A stretch of 47,823 bases of DNA from Ignavibacteriales bacterium UBA1304 (GCA_002307295.1 DBTY01000056.1:1-47823), one strand, 5' to 3'; shown: positions 25,222 through 33,613, counted from the first letter of the stretch. Numbers and translations: made by a program. Notes: generated from the letters alone by a model not told the origin.

Positions 25222-25788
25222 TTAATTACTAATTCCATAGACGTGGTTAAAAATTATTGCTCCTAAAATTGGTCCTAACGCCAACGTCAAAGCATAAGGC
25301 CTGTTACCCGAATTGAATAACGACGCAATCCCAGCTCCGGCAAAGGCTCCCGCAACGCTGCCTGCCGACGAGATCCAGAAACTCGATTTTTCATATCCCC
25401 GTTTGGAAATAAAATACGTCCCGGTTCCGGTTCCTATTAAAAAGGCGGCATAACCGAAAAACACTCCGGAAAAATTTATATCGCTGCTATTTCCTGATTT
25501 ACCAATAGAGTATCCAATTAAAGCTGCCGGTAGTGCAAATGCGGATCCAATCGCGGGACCTAAAATTGCCTCGAGGGCAAAAGTTGCTCCAATGGGTCTT
25601 TTGTGGTTTTTTACAGAATCAATTGGTACAACTTGGTTTGAATAATAATCTGATTTTAATTTACGCGAATTGGGAGCGGTTTTTACAAGCGCCGAGTCGT
25701 TTGTTTTATTTACAGAAAGTGAATCGCTTTGCTGTGCATAAAGCGAATTTATCGTCAATAATAGAGATACAAAGATTAAACTTTTCAT
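25222..25788 (-). CDS. Hypothetical glycine-rich membrane protein
   Basis: A 188-residue protein with a signal peptide (to about residue 19, SLYAQQ), a polar linker of about 45 residues rich in Ser, Asn and Lys, and then four or so glycine/alanine-rich hydrophobic segments: ALEAILGPAIGSAFALPAAL, GVFFGYAAFLIGTGTGTYF, WISSAGSVAGAFAGAGIASL and LTLALGPILGAIIF. Close-packed GxxxG-type spacing suggests helix packing in the inner or outer membrane. I do not recognise a family. It stands alone, with no coupled neighbour. Confidence 0.65.
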   Translation of the reverse strand: MKSLIFVSLLLTINSLYAQQSDSLSVNKTNDSALVKTAPNSRKLKSDYYSNQVVPIDSVKNHKRPIGATFALEAILGPAIGSAFALPAALIGYSIGKSGNSSDINFSGVFFGYAAFLIGTGTGTYFISKRGYEKSSFWISSAGSVAGAFAGAGIASLFNSGNRPYALTLALGPILGAIIFNHVYGISN

Positions 25789-25908
25789 GAAACCAATTCC
25801 CCTGCTTTTTAATAGTATAATACTTATATATTATATTAATCCTTTTAAAATACATAAGCAAAGGAAACGCATAATTAACTTATAATGATATTTAAGCAGT
25901 TTAAGGGC

Positions 25909-26322
25909 TTATTTTAAATACTGCTCACTTAATTTTTTAATCTTTTTATTGTTTGCGCCTTGTTTAATTTCGCACTCCCAAAAGCGAAATACGCGCCAGC
26001 CCCTTTGTTCAAACAGTTTGGTTATTTCAGCGTCGCGAGCCTTATTACGGGCAATTTTTTTATCCCAATAAATTTTATTTTGACTCGGTTTTGTGTTGCG
26101 GCAATCGTGTCCGTGCCAAAAACAACCGTCGGCAAAAATTGCAATTTTCTTTTTGAGAAAAACAAAATCGGGATGTCCTTTTGTTTTGTAATTCCTCCGC
26201 CAGCCGGTAAGATTAAGTTCTTTAAATATTGCTATAAGTTTCAATTCAGTGGATTTGTTGCCGCTGGATTTTACTTTGCGCATTATTTCGCTTCGTTCTT
26301 CTTTATTAAATACATCTGCCAT
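25909..26322 (-). CDS. vsr: Very short patch repair endonuclease (Vsr)
   Basis: DNA mismatch endonuclease that nicks next to T:G mismatches arising when 5-methylcytosine deaminates. The 137 residues begin MADVFNKEERSEIMRKVKSS and include TELKLIAIFKEL, GHPDFVFLKKKIAIFADGCF, WHGHDC and the Trp/Phe-rich RGWRVFRFWECEI, all typical of Vsr; the Asp in PDF and the HGHDC zinc/active-site block are intact. The start is the ATG at 26320-26322, which overlaps the end of the methyltransferase gene by 17 bases; a longer frame to 26445 is only an overlap with that gene. Pairing with the upstream C5 methyltransferase is the classical arrangement. Confidence 0.93.
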   Translation of the reverse strand: MADVFNKEERSEIMRKVKSSGNKSTELKLIAIFKELNLTGWRRNYKTKGHPDFVFLKKKIAIFADGCFWHGHDCRNTKPSQNKIYWDKKIARNKARDAEITKLFEQRGWRVFRFWECEIKQGANNKKIKKLSEQYLK

Positions 26323-27268
26323 GAGCTTCGTTCTCAGTATTTTCTTTATCAGCCAGGCATAATAAAAGTTTTTCCGCCACAGCCTTAACCAAATTTGTCG
26401 GCACTGCGTTGCCAGCCTGTTTTCTTGCATGCATATCCGGCACAATAATTCTGTAATCGTCAGGAAAGCCCTGCAGCCTGAACATTTCTCGCGGCGTTAA
26501 TCTCCGTTCTCCATTAACTAATAAATAATTATAAGAAGCCCCGGCGCGCAAAGCGCAGGAGTATGGATACGAAGAAATATTGCCGGATTTGTTTTCGTGC
26601 CAGATAGAAGGGTTATACGCCGAAGTATGTTTTTCTTTCCTTTTCTGCTGAATATTTTCCGAGGCGTAATACTTCGGATCGACATTCGTTTCTAATATTT
26701 CCGCCAGCGGCTTAAACAGCCGCGACGGTTCCGGGAATAAAAAAGGAATCGGCTCCAAACTGCCGACAATAAAAATGCGTTCGCGTTTTTGAGGCAGACC
26801 GTAATCCAAAGCGTTTAATATGCTGTAAGAAACCTGATAACCAAAATCGCGCAGCGTTTGAAGTATTACTTTAAGGGTGCGTCCTTCGTCATGACCTGCA
26901 AGCTGTTTAACATTTTCTAAAATAAATGCCTTTGGCTTTTTATTGTTCAGTATTCTGGCTATGTCAAAAAAAAGGGTTCCTCTTGTAGCGTCTTTAAATC
27001 CTTTCATCTGCCCAATTATGCTAAACGGCTGACATGGGAAACCTGCTAAAAGTATATCGTGGTCGGGAATATCGTTTTCGTTTACTTTGGTAATATCGCC
27101 AACAGGAAGTTCGTTAAAATTTGCTTCATATTGTTTTTGGCAAAACAAATCAATGTCGGAAGAAAATACGCACTCTGACGTTATTCCCGTTTTTTTGCAG
27201 GCTTGCTGAAAACCAATTCTAAATCCGCCGATACCGCAGAATAAGTCTATATATCTTATTTTTTTCAT
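26306..27268 (-). CDS. DNA (cytosine-5)-methyltransferase
   Basis: Transfers a methyl group from SAM to C5 of cytosine in a specific DNA sequence. The 320 residues show the ordered motifs: DLFCGIGGFRIGFQQA (I), GFPCQPFSIIG with the catalytic Cys (IV), FILENVKQLAGH (VI), RERIFIVGS (VIII), and QAGNAVPTNLVKAVAEKLL (X). The target-recognition segment lies at about residues 190-250. Target sequence cannot be predicted. It starts 7 bases after the rsmD stop and overlaps vsr. No restriction endonuclease gene is in the window, so this may be a solitary methyltransferase or one whose partner is elsewhere. Confidence 0.94.
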   Translation of the reverse strand: MKKIRYIDLFCGIGGFRIGFQQACKKTGITSECVFSSDIDLFCQKQYEANFNELPVGDITKVNENDIPDHDILLAGFPCQPFSIIGQMKGFKDATRGTLFFDIARILNNKKPKAFILENVKQLAGHDEGRTLKVILQTLRDFGYQVSYSILNALDYGLPQKRERIFIVGSLEPIPFLFPEPSRLFKPLAEILETNVDPKYYASENIQQKRKEKHTSAYNPSIWHENKSGNISSYPYSCALRAGASYNYLLVNGERRLTPREMFRLQGFPDDYRIIVPDMHARKQAGNAVPTNLVKAVAEKLLLCLADKENTENEAHGRCI

Positions 27269-27274
27269 TCGGAT

Positions 27275-27823
27275 TTACATAAACTCATACAGAAGAGAAT
27301 CGCCGACTCTTTTAAACGACTCAGTTCCAAAACCAGCTTCGTCCTTTTCTTTGGTTTGCACAGACCGCTCTACAATAATTCTTCCGTCTTCTTTAAGAAA
27401 ACTGCCCGCCAAAAAATTCTTCACTACAGATAGTACGTCGTATTCAAAAAAAGGAGGATCGGCTAAAATCAAGTCAAACTTTGGATGCTCTTCCCAAACG
27501 GAAAATTTCACCGCCTCCATTTTGAAAATTCTGCATTGTTTATCAAGACCAAGGCTTTTGATATTTTCTTCAAGGTTTCTGTATATCGGAAAGTTTTTTT
27601 CTACAAAACTTACTGAAGCGGCGCCGCGGCTAATGCACTCAAAGCCAAGCGAGCCTGAGCCGGAATAAATATCAAGGACGTCTATTCCATCAAAATCCAA
27701 GCGGTTGTTAAGCAGGTTGAATAAGGTTTCCCTCACCCTGTCGGTAGTAGGTCTTATAAGTTTTGAGTCGGGCACTTTTATAAGTCTGCCCTTCAACTCT
27801 CCGGAAATTATTCGCATTTTCAT
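27275..27823 (-). CDS. rsmD: 16S rRNA (guanine(966)-N2)-methyltransferase RsmD
   Basis: Methylates G966 of 16S rRNA in the assembling small subunit. The 182 residues begin MRIISGELKGRLIKVP and contain IRPTTDRVRETLFNLL, the SAM-binding VLDIYSGSGSLGFECISRGA and the catalytic LILADPPFFEYD (an NPPF/DPPF-type motif). Either the ATG at 27821 or the one two codons later would serve. In many bacteria rsmD is followed by coaD; here the methyltransferase/vsr pair follows directly. Confidence 0.93.
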   Translation of the reverse strand: MKMRIISGELKGRLIKVPDSKLIRPTTDRVRETLFNLLNNRLDFDGIDVLDIYSGSGSLGFECISRGAASVSFVEKNFPIYRNLEENIKSLGLDKQCRIFKMEAVKFSVWEEHPKFDLILADPPFFEYDVLSVVKNFLAGSFLKEDGRIIVERSVQTKEKDEAGFGTESFKRVGDSLLYEFM

Positions 27824-27877
27824 TTTATTCGGAGCATGCCTGTATTAATAAGTAGTTCAAAAACATAATAAATTCGT

Positions 27878-28804
27878 TTATGCAAGCCGATAAGCAATTC
27901 CAGCCGCCGAGCTGAAAGAATTGCTGTTGTCTGAAAAATTCCGGTTTTTAGATAATTCCGGATTAAAAGAAAGAGATTCAAACGGGTTAAACTTCACAAA
28001 ATCGATTTCCGTTAATTCATTAAGCGAGCGAACCATAGAGTCGGAAATATCGTCGCCAGTAATAAAAGCGCCGTCTAATATTTCTTTATTCCCCTTAAGA
28101 AAACCATGCACGTTTATCTCGTCGCGTATTGCAGGGGCAATTTGGGAAGCGTCGGCAATATTTACAAATTTACAATGAATTGGTTTGCCTCTAAACATAT
28201 ATAATAACGACAAATATTTGCCGGAAATATAAACGCTTAACGTAAGCCCTTTTAGCATTAACGGATTATTTAAAGAAAGAGCCCGTTCAGAAGCAAAGTG
28301 CGAATTATCTACAAACTTAAGCGTTAAATCGTTTTTCTCGCAAAAGCCGTATACAAAACGCAAAAATCTGCGCGGAGCTCCAAGCGTTATCGCCGTATTA
28401 TAATCGTAAAAGCTGTTTTTTTCTATTTCAAAATACTGAATCACAAGGTCTTTTGTGTCAATAAAAGGATAAACCACAGAAAACTCCCATCTGAACTCTT
28501 CAATCAAATCCTGATGCAAAAGAGAATTGTCATAAGGTATATGCATAATTTGGAACAGTTCAAAAGGCAGAGCGATAGAAACAGAAGAAAAATTTTTCGG
28601 TTTTTTAATAATCAGTTCGTTATAAGCGTTCTGCATAACCGAAAATATTTTTGTTTCTTTATCTTTTGCAAAATCTAGCGGTTCGCCAAAATAAGCTTCG
28701 TCGACGTTTTCAACTGTAAAGCCGCTTTCCGAATTTGTCAGCTCAACAATTTTGAGCTTAAAATTAGTAAAAGATAATCCTGCCTGGTTTTCTGTCTGAG
28801 TCAT
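27878..28804 (-). CDS. PilM-like actin-fold protein (type IV pilus/secretion assembly)
   Basis: A 308-residue soluble protein. The pattern resembles PilM: an N-terminal AGLSFTNFKLKIVELT strand pair, SSVSIALPFELFQIMHIPYD followed by a long acidic helix (LLHQDLIEEFRWEFSVVYPF), a middle VYGFCEKNDLTLKFVDN stretch, LTLSVYISGKYLSLLYMF, and a C-terminal FNPFESLSF ... SSAAGIAYRL, comparable to the NPF and xAxGLAxR elements of PilM. Nucleotide-binding motifs are weak. PilM normally recruits PilN at the inner membrane of type IV pilus or type II secretion systems. No other pilus gene is adjacent. The assignment rests on sequence pattern only. Confidence 0.55.
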   Translation of the reverse strand: MTQTENQAGLSFTNFKLKIVELTNSESGFTVENVDEAYFGEPLDFAKDKETKIFSVMQNAYNELIIKKPKNFSSVSIALPFELFQIMHIPYDNSLLHQDLIEEFRWEFSVVYPFIDTKDLVIQYFEIEKNSFYDYNTAITLGAPRRFLRFVYGFCEKNDLTLKFVDNSHFASERALSLNNPLMLKGLTLSVYISGKYLSLLYMFRGKPIHCKFVNIADASQIAPAIRDEINVHGFLKGNKEILDGAFITGDDISDSMVRSLNELTEIDFVKFNPFESLSFNPELSKNRNFSDNSNSFSSAAGIAYRLA

Positions 28805-28819
28805 TAAGTAAAAGTTTTA

Positions 28820-29323
28820 TTATTCTATAAATATAAGTTTTTTTATTTTTTCTAATTTTTTCTCGCCTATGCCCTTAACGTCCAAAAGATCGTTAATTTT
28901 TTTAAACCCGCCTCTTTCGTTTCTTAAAGAAATAATCTTTTCGGCTGTTTTAGTCCCAATTCCAGGCAACAGAGTCAGCTCTTCAAGCTTAGCCTTATTA
29001 ATGTTAACGCTTTTTTCAGCAAGCGGAGCCTTAGATTTTGACTGGAAATTTTCTTTCCTTATCAAATCTGCTTCTGTTACAGGTTTAGAGCCAATACTAT
29101 CTTTTACCTCAACGGGAGAAGTTTTTTTTATCGAATCTGCAGCTGCAAAAAGGCTATCGTCCTTTTTATAATCAAAATTTTCATACTTAGCGTATACGCC
29201 GGGTTGAAAAATTTTGACGCCAAGACCGACAAAAAAAACTGCGAAAAGAAAAAGAATAATTCTTAATTCAGTATTAGTAAAACCCGCTTTTTTTCTAAAA
29301 CTATTTAAGACGTCTTTTAGCAA
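28820..29323 (-). CDS. ComEA-like helix-hairpin-helix protein
   Basis: A 167-residue protein with one membrane helix (about 19-41, IILFLFAVFFVGLGVKIF), a linker of about 60 residues and a C-terminal double helix-hairpin-helix domain: VNINKAKLEELTLLPGIGTK, AEKIISLRNERGGFKKINDL and KGIGEKKLEKIKKLI. This is the ComEA layout, in which the anchored domain binds double-stranded DNA outside the membrane during natural transformation. It lies 15 bases upstream of the PilM-like gene and 21 downstream of dnaJ. Confidence 0.85.
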   Translation of the reverse strand: MLKDVLNSFRKKAGFTNTELRIILFLFAVFFVGLGVKIFQPGVYAKYENFDYKKDDSLFAAADSIKKTSPVEVKDSIGSKPVTEADLIRKENFQSKSKAPLAEKSVNINKAKLEELTLLPGIGTKTAEKIISLRNERGGFKKINDLLDVKGIGEKKLEKIKKLIFIE

Positions 29324-29344
29324 AAAATAAAGAAATATTGATTA

Positions 29345-30493
29345 TTACAAGCCGAATTTCTTAAAGAAATTTTTATCGTCATTACCCGACGGGGTTTTGA
29401 TGTTCGGCATATTAGCTAACTCTTTTAAAAGGTCTCTTTCCTTTGCGTTGACCTTTTTAGGAATTTCAATATTAATTCTGACATATTGATCTCCAGCTCC
29501 GTGTCTGTTAAGATGCTGGATTCCTTTTTCTCTCATCTTAAGAAGTTTGCCAGGCTGTATGCCGCCGTCAATTTTCAGTTTAGCTCTGCCCGTAAGAGTA
29601 GGCACTTCAACTTCTGCGCCCAATACGGCATCAGGATAATTTAGATATAAATCAAAAATAACATCGTCTCCGTCGCGAACAAAATAATCGTGCTTTTCTT
29701 CCTGAAATACTACAATAATATCGCCGCTTTGCCCGCCTCTTAAACCTGCGTTTCCTTCGGCTCTCATTGTAAGATAGCTTCCTTCATGAACTCCGGCTGG
29801 AACGTTAATTTTAATAGTGGTCTCGTCCTGAACTCTGCCGTCGCCGTAACACTTGCGGCAAGGGGAGTCGACAACAGTACCTTCGCCATTACAGTTGCTG
29901 CAAGGCTGGATATTTACAAATTGACCGAACACAGAACGGGAAACGGATTTTACTTCTCCCGCGCCGTTACAAACCGGGCAGGTTTTCATAGAAGTTCCGG
30001 CTTCGGCGCCTGTGCCTTTACAAACGTCGCATCTAACGTATTTTTTAATTTTTATTTTTTTTGTCACGCCGGAAGCTATTTCTTCCAACGTAAGCTTCAA
30101 TACTACTTTCAGATCCGAACCTGGAGTTCCGGTTCCTCTTCTTCTTGCTCTTGTTCTGGTGGAACCAGTATTAAAGAAATCGTCAAAAATAGACGACGAG
30201 CCAAATATATCAGAGAAGTGAGAAAAGATATCGTTAACGTCGTTAAAGCCCTGGAATCCCTGCCCGCCTCTAAGTCCATCGTGACCGAACTTATCGTATT
30301 TTGCTTTTTTATCATCGTCAGTTAGAACTTCATAAGCTTCGGCGGCTTCCTTAAATTTTTCTTCAGCTTCTTTATTATCCGGATTTCTGTCTGGATGATA
30401 CTGCATTGCTAATTTTCTGTAAGCTTTACGCAGTTCTTCCTTCGTTGCAGTTTTACTTACTCCTAGAACTTCATAATAATCTCTCTTTGCCAT
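29345..30493 (-). CDS. dnaJ: Chaperone protein DnaJ
   Basis: Co-chaperone that delivers unfolded proteins to DnaK and stimulates its ATPase. The J domain has the HPD triad (MQYHPDRNPDN), then a Gly/Phe-rich linker (GGQGFQGFNDVNDIF). Four zinc-binding repeats follow: CDVCKGTGAE, CPVCNGAGEV, CSNCNGEGTV and CRKCYGDGRV. The C-terminal client-binding domains include GGIQPGKLLKMREKG. The 382-residue length is standard for the full-length type. Third gene of hrcA-grpE-dnaJ; dnaK is not in the window. Confidence 0.97.
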   Translation of the reverse strand: MAKRDYYEVLGVSKTATKEELRKAYRKLAMQYHPDRNPDNKEAEEKFKEAAEAYEVLTDDDKKAKYDKFGHDGLRGGQGFQGFNDVNDIFSHFSDIFGSSSIFDDFFNTGSTRTRARRRGTGTPGSDLKVVLKLTLEEIASGVTKKIKIKKYVRCDVCKGTGAEAGTSMKTCPVCNGAGEVKSVSRSVFGQFVNIQPCSNCNGEGTVVDSPCRKCYGDGRVQDETTIKINVPAGVHEGSYLTMRAEGNAGLRGGQSGDIIVVFQEEKHDYFVRDGDDVIFDLYLNYPDAVLGAEVEVPTLTGRAKLKIDGGIQPGKLLKMREKGIQHLNRHGAGDQYVRINIEIPKKVNAKERDLLKELANMPNIKTPSGNDDKNFFKKFGL

Positions 30494-30544
30494 AAACCTA
30501 TTTTTCCTTAACTATTTGAGTAGTTTTCATTTTTTTTAGTTGTA

Positions 30545-31162
30545 TTAATCAGTAGAATCTTCGCTTACAACAACTTTAGAATGTCTGATAACTTTATCTT
30601 TGTACATATACCCGGCTTCAATTTCGTCTACTACCGTATGCGCAGGAACGTCGTCAGCTTTACGCTGCATTAGCGCTTCGTGAAACTCCACGCTAAACGG
30701 CTTACCAACCGCTTCTATTTTAGTTATTCCCTGCTCTTCAAGTATTTTAACTAATTTTTCATAGATCATTTTTATGCCGTCTTTTACCGACTGATCGTCC
30801 TTGCTGTCGTCTAAATGAACTAACGATCTTTCAAAATCGTCTACGACGGTTAAAATTCTTTTTATTAAAGGCTCCGCCGCATACTTAATCAGGTTTAGCT
30901 GATCATTTTCAGTTCTTCTTTTATAATTTTCAAATTCGGCGGCTTTGCGTAAAAAGCGGTCATTGTTTTCGCTTACCTCTTTTTCAAGAGTCGCAACTTT
31001 TTCTTCATACTTTTTAACTTCAATAGCTACCAGCTGACCAAGCGAATCTTCTATAAGTTTTTTTTCTTTTTCTTCCTGACTTAATTCTTCATCATCATTT
31101 TGGCTATTTAAATTTTCGCTGTTTTTATCCAACTTAATTCTCTCCTTTATCCATTTTTTCAT
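30545..31162 (-). CDS. grpE: Nucleotide exchange factor GrpE
   Basis: Nucleotide exchange factor for DnaK. The coiled coil (about 40-110, with EKVATLEKEVSENNDRFLRK and AAEFENYKRRTE) and the C-terminal beta domain (FSVEFHEALMQRKADD, AGYMYKDKVIRHSKVVV) are both clear. Two starts are possible. The ATG at 31160-31162 overlaps the hrcA stop but has no ribosome site; the TTG at 31130-31132 is preceded by AAAGGAGAG at 9 bases and would give a protein beginning MDKNSENLN. The second is better supported by the ribosome site, the first by the hrcA coupling; the longer form is listed. Confidence 0.95.
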   Translation of the reverse strand: MKKWIKERIKLDKNSENLNSQNDDEELSQEEKEKKLIEDSLGQLVAIEVKKYEEKVATLEKEVSENNDRFLRKAAEFENYKRRTENDQLNLIKYAAEPLIKRILTVVDDFERSLVHLDDSKDDQSVKDGIKMIYEKLVKILEEQGITKIEAVGKPFSVEFHEALMQRKADDVPAHTVVDEIEAGYMYKDKVIRHSKVVVSEDSTD

Positions 31163-32208
31163 TTAATAGTTGTATTTGTTATAAACTGATTTAATAATGC
31201 CGAAACATAATCGACAATTGCGACTATTTTAGAGTATTCCATTCTTTTAGGCCCAACTATTCCAAGAGACCCTTTAACGTCTCCAATAGTGTATTCCTTT
31301 GCAATAAAACTGTATTCGTTCAATTTTAGAATTTCATTTTCGCTGCCTATCGAAATACTGATTTCGTGTTTAGCGGCTCCTTCAACTTTTTCTAAAATAT
31401 GTATAATAATATCTTTATTTTCAATTAATTCTATAACGCCCTGAAATTTTTCAGGATCTTCAAATTCAGGATGCTTTATTAAATTTCTTGCTCCCGAAAA
31501 AACCATCTTTTCGGTCTGGCTTGAATCCACAAATATTTTATCGACCGAATCGAGAAAGAACCTGATAATTGGTTTCTCTTTGCCTGAAACGTCCTGAAAT
31601 CTTTCATTAAACGTATTTTTAATTTCGGCAAAAGTAAGTCCGCTTAACCTTTCATTCAATAAATTCTGAACCGATTCCACCTGAGTGGGTTTTAATTCAG
31701 AAGCCATTTCCAAAGTAATTGTTTTTACTATTCCAGATTTGATTGTAATTATAACCAATATAGTAGTAGAAGAAAGACTTACAATCTGAATCCTGTCTAA
31801 AGCTCCCGTATTAAGATTAGGATATGTAACGTAAGCTAAATGATTAGTAATATTGCTAAGAATATTTGAGGCTACCTTCAAAAGGTCGTCAGTTTCTGAA
31901 ATATTCTTGTCAATCTGAGTTTTAATAAAAGCCCTTTCGCTTACAGAAAGAGATTCAACATTCATCAGCTCGTCTACGTAAAGCCTGTATCCTTTATCAG
32001 TTGGTATCCTGCCGGCGGAAGTATGTGGATGATCTATAAAACCGGAGTCTTCCAGATCGGACATTATATTTCTGATAGTAGCCGGCGAAAATCCGATATT
32101 ATATTTACGGGAAATATTTCGCGATCCTACAGGAGTAGCAGTCAGAATAAACTGCTGTATAATAGACCTTAATATATTACGTTCGCGTTCGCTTAACTCT
32201 TCTAACAT
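31159..32208 (-). CDS. hrcA: Heat-inducible transcription repressor HrcA
   Basis: Repressor of class I heat-shock genes that binds the CIRCE inverted repeat. The N-terminal winged helix is visible (LSERERNILRSIIQQFI, TPVGSRNISRKYNIGFSPAT, DHPHTSAGRIPTDKGYRLYV), and the GAF-like C-terminal domain contains YSFIAKEYTIGDVKGSLGIV and GPKRMEYSKIVAIVDY. The 349 residues match the family. It heads hrcA-grpE-dnaJ. A CIRCE box (TTAGCACTC-N9-GAGTGCTAA) was not found in the 613 bases upstream, so autoregulation through a standard operator is not seen here. Confidence 0.96.
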   Translation of the reverse strand: MLEELSERERNILRSIIQQFILTATPVGSRNISRKYNIGFSPATIRNIMSDLEDSGFIDHPHTSAGRIPTDKGYRLYVDELMNVESLSVSERAFIKTQIDKNISETDDLLKVASNILSNITNHLAYVTYPNLNTGALDRIQIVSLSSTTILVIITIKSGIVKTITLEMASELKPTQVESVQNLLNERLSGLTFAEIKNTFNERFQDVSGKEKPIIRFFLDSVDKIFVDSSQTEKMVFSGARNLIKHPEFEDPEKFQGVIELIENKDIIIHILEKVEGAAKHEISISIGSENEILKLNEYSFIAKEYTIGDVKGSLGIVGPKRMEYSKIVAIVDYVSALLNQFITNTTIK

Positions 32209-32821
32209 GATTTTCTAATTGACATTTACATTTTCATTTATCTTAATTACAAATATAATTAAAAAAAACCGAATATTTTATACCAGATTAATACCCTGCT
32301 TTATAAACGACAAAAAAGGACAATATAGTAACAAATTTGTAAAAAAGACAATCCGCCAATACTTACTTTGAAGCGCAAATGCGACGGAATAACGCTCAGC
32401 TATTGAACCTTTATATAGCCTATATTCCAATTAATAACACCCGTGTACACGCTTCAGCAATAACCGGTTAGCAAAGCAGCTACGCTCTCAATTTAAGAAT
32501 CTAAATCGTCAAAAGCCGGCATATCTATCTAAACGCATTAGACAAAGCCTTAAGACGAGACAGCTCGTAAATCTTCAACAAATGCTAAGGAAATTAATTT
32601 ACAAGCATAGTTTATACGAAAAAATAAATGGATAATAAAACCTAAACGAATATAAGTCCCCCAAAACATGCGTCGGATAATTATTTTATAGAAATGTTTT
32701 GGATAAATTCTGAATTTACACATAAATTTTTACTATCTCTTCTTCAAATCCGAATATAAAAAAAAGGAATACAATTTCTTTATACTCTGGTTTTATACTG
32801 AACTCCCACAAAAGGATTTTT
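32209..32821. other. 613-base non-coding stretch with three 10-bp palindromes
   Basis: No gene with a ribosome site was found on either strand. It contains ACAAATTTGT (32331-32340), CGTGTACACG (32442-32451) and TAACCGGTTA (32461-32470), all perfect 10-bp palindromes. The last two are 9 bases apart. The block from about 32390 to 32560 is richer in G and C than its surroundings. Nearest hrcA, a TATATTTG element (32250-32257, minus strand) could be a Bacteroidota-type -7 box. Confidence 0.5.
32250..32257 (-). promoter_or_regulatory. Possible -7 element for hrcA-grpE-dnaJ
   Basis: TATATTTG on the minus strand matches the TAnnTTTG form seen in Bacteroidota promoters and lies about 42 bases before the hrcA start. 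No good upstream element was found, so this is weak. Confidence 0.3.
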
Positions 32822-33193
32822 TTATTTCATTCTATATATTATCGGTATTGTATAATATACGCTATCTCCTTTATAAGGCCGGAAATTACAATCCTTAATA
32901 TAAGCTATCGCATAATCGTCAAATATTTTATTTGTCGAAGAGATTATTTCTATATCTATGGGTTCGCGGTATTTTAAGTGAAATTTAAGAAAAATTTCTC
33001 CTTCATAAATATTCATTTGCGCCGCTTTTAACGGATAGATTGGACACGAATACACCCCAGTGATAATACCTTGACAACAAACCGTATCTTCGTTTTTGCT
33101 TTGCATTATATCTATACTTTTTAGTTCCTGCGAATAAACTTGAACATAAAACCCAAAGACAATCAAAGGGATAATAAATATTAACTTTTTCAT
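32822..33193 (-). CDS. Secreted TonB C-terminal-domain protein
   Basis: A 123-residue protein with a signal peptide (to about residue 21, GFYVQVYSQ) and a TonB C-terminal-like domain: YPLKAAQMNIYEGEIFLKFH, IEIISSTNKIFDDYAIAYIK and DCNFRPYKGDSVYYTIPIIY. It lacks the membrane anchor and proline-rich spacer of a true TonB. Three cysteines lie near the N-terminus of the mature part (DTVCCQG and YSC). It follows a paralogue by 21 bases. It is the last gene of a small accessory cluster. Function unknown; the family name says nothing reliable here about energy transduction. Confidence 0.72.
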   Translation of the reverse strand: MKKLIFIIPLIVFGFYVQVYSQELKSIDIMQSKNEDTVCCQGIITGVYSCPIYPLKAAQMNIYEGEIFLKFHLKYREPIDIEIISSTNKIFDDYAIAYIKDCNFRPYKGDSVYYTIPIIYRMK

Positions 33194-33214
33194 ATATAAT
33201 TTTCCGAATAATAA

Positions 33215-33613
33215 CTATTTCAATTTAAATGATACCTTAAAGCGTAGAAGCGTAATTTCAATCGTTTTAGGATCAAATCTTAATCGCTTAACATAATCTA
33301 CGGCAGCATCGTTAAAGATTTTATTTGAAGTTTGGTATATTTTTATGTCGTCAATTGTTCCTTCTTTTGAAATACGGCCTTCTAATATTACCTTCCCTTC
33401 ATAAATTTTTTCGTCAAACGCTGCTTTGGGATAACTCGCGACAATACTTGTCATTTGTAAATCTGGCTTCTGAACACTTGGCGGTAGTTGGAATGGCTTT
33501 GTCGTATCGCTCGATTTTTTTTTATTTTCTTTTTGATTGGTTTGAGCGTTTATGTTTACAAACGCAAATAAGATCAACAAGATTATTTTTGTTTTATTAA
33601 TGGATAATAGCAT
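33215..33613 (-). CDS. Secreted TonB C-terminal-domain protein (paralogue)
   Basis: A 132-residue protein with a signal peptide (to about residue 23, FAFVNINAQ), a short Gln/Lys/Pro-rich linker and a TonB_C domain: ASYPKAAFDEKIYEGKVILE, GRISKEGTIDDIKIYQTSNK and VDYVKRLRFDPKTIEITLLR. The start codon overlaps the stop of the small lipoprotein gene (TAATG), a sign of coupled translation. Like its neighbour it has no membrane anchor of the TonB kind, so it is probably a free periplasmic protein. Its relation to the Rhs remnant upstream is by position only. Confidence 0.75.
   Translation of the reverse strand: MLLSINKTKIILLILFAFVNINAQTNQKENKKKSSDTTKPFQLPPSVQKPDLQMTSIVASYPKAAFDEKIYEGKVILEGRISKEGTIDDIKIYQTSNKIFNDAAVDYVKRLRFDPKTIEITLLRFKVSFKLK

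Noticed and set aside
25894..25925. Hairpin AGCAGT...ACTGCT around the vsr stop
   Set aside because: The stem has bulges, a long loop and no T tract; too weak to call a terminator.
25909..26445. A longer vsr frame beginning at 26445
   Set aside because: The first 41 residues are the antiphase reading of the methyltransferase end and are not part of the Vsr family; the ATG at 26320-26322 fits the family.
29786..30325. A 179-residue open frame on the plus strand within dnaJ
   Set aside because: It is antisense to the conserved dnaJ zinc-finger region, has no ribosome site and reads as low-complexity translation of the codons opposite.
32209..32821. A CIRCE heat-shock operator upstream of hrcA
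   Set aside because: Neither half-site TTAGCACTC nor GAGTGCTAA was found.
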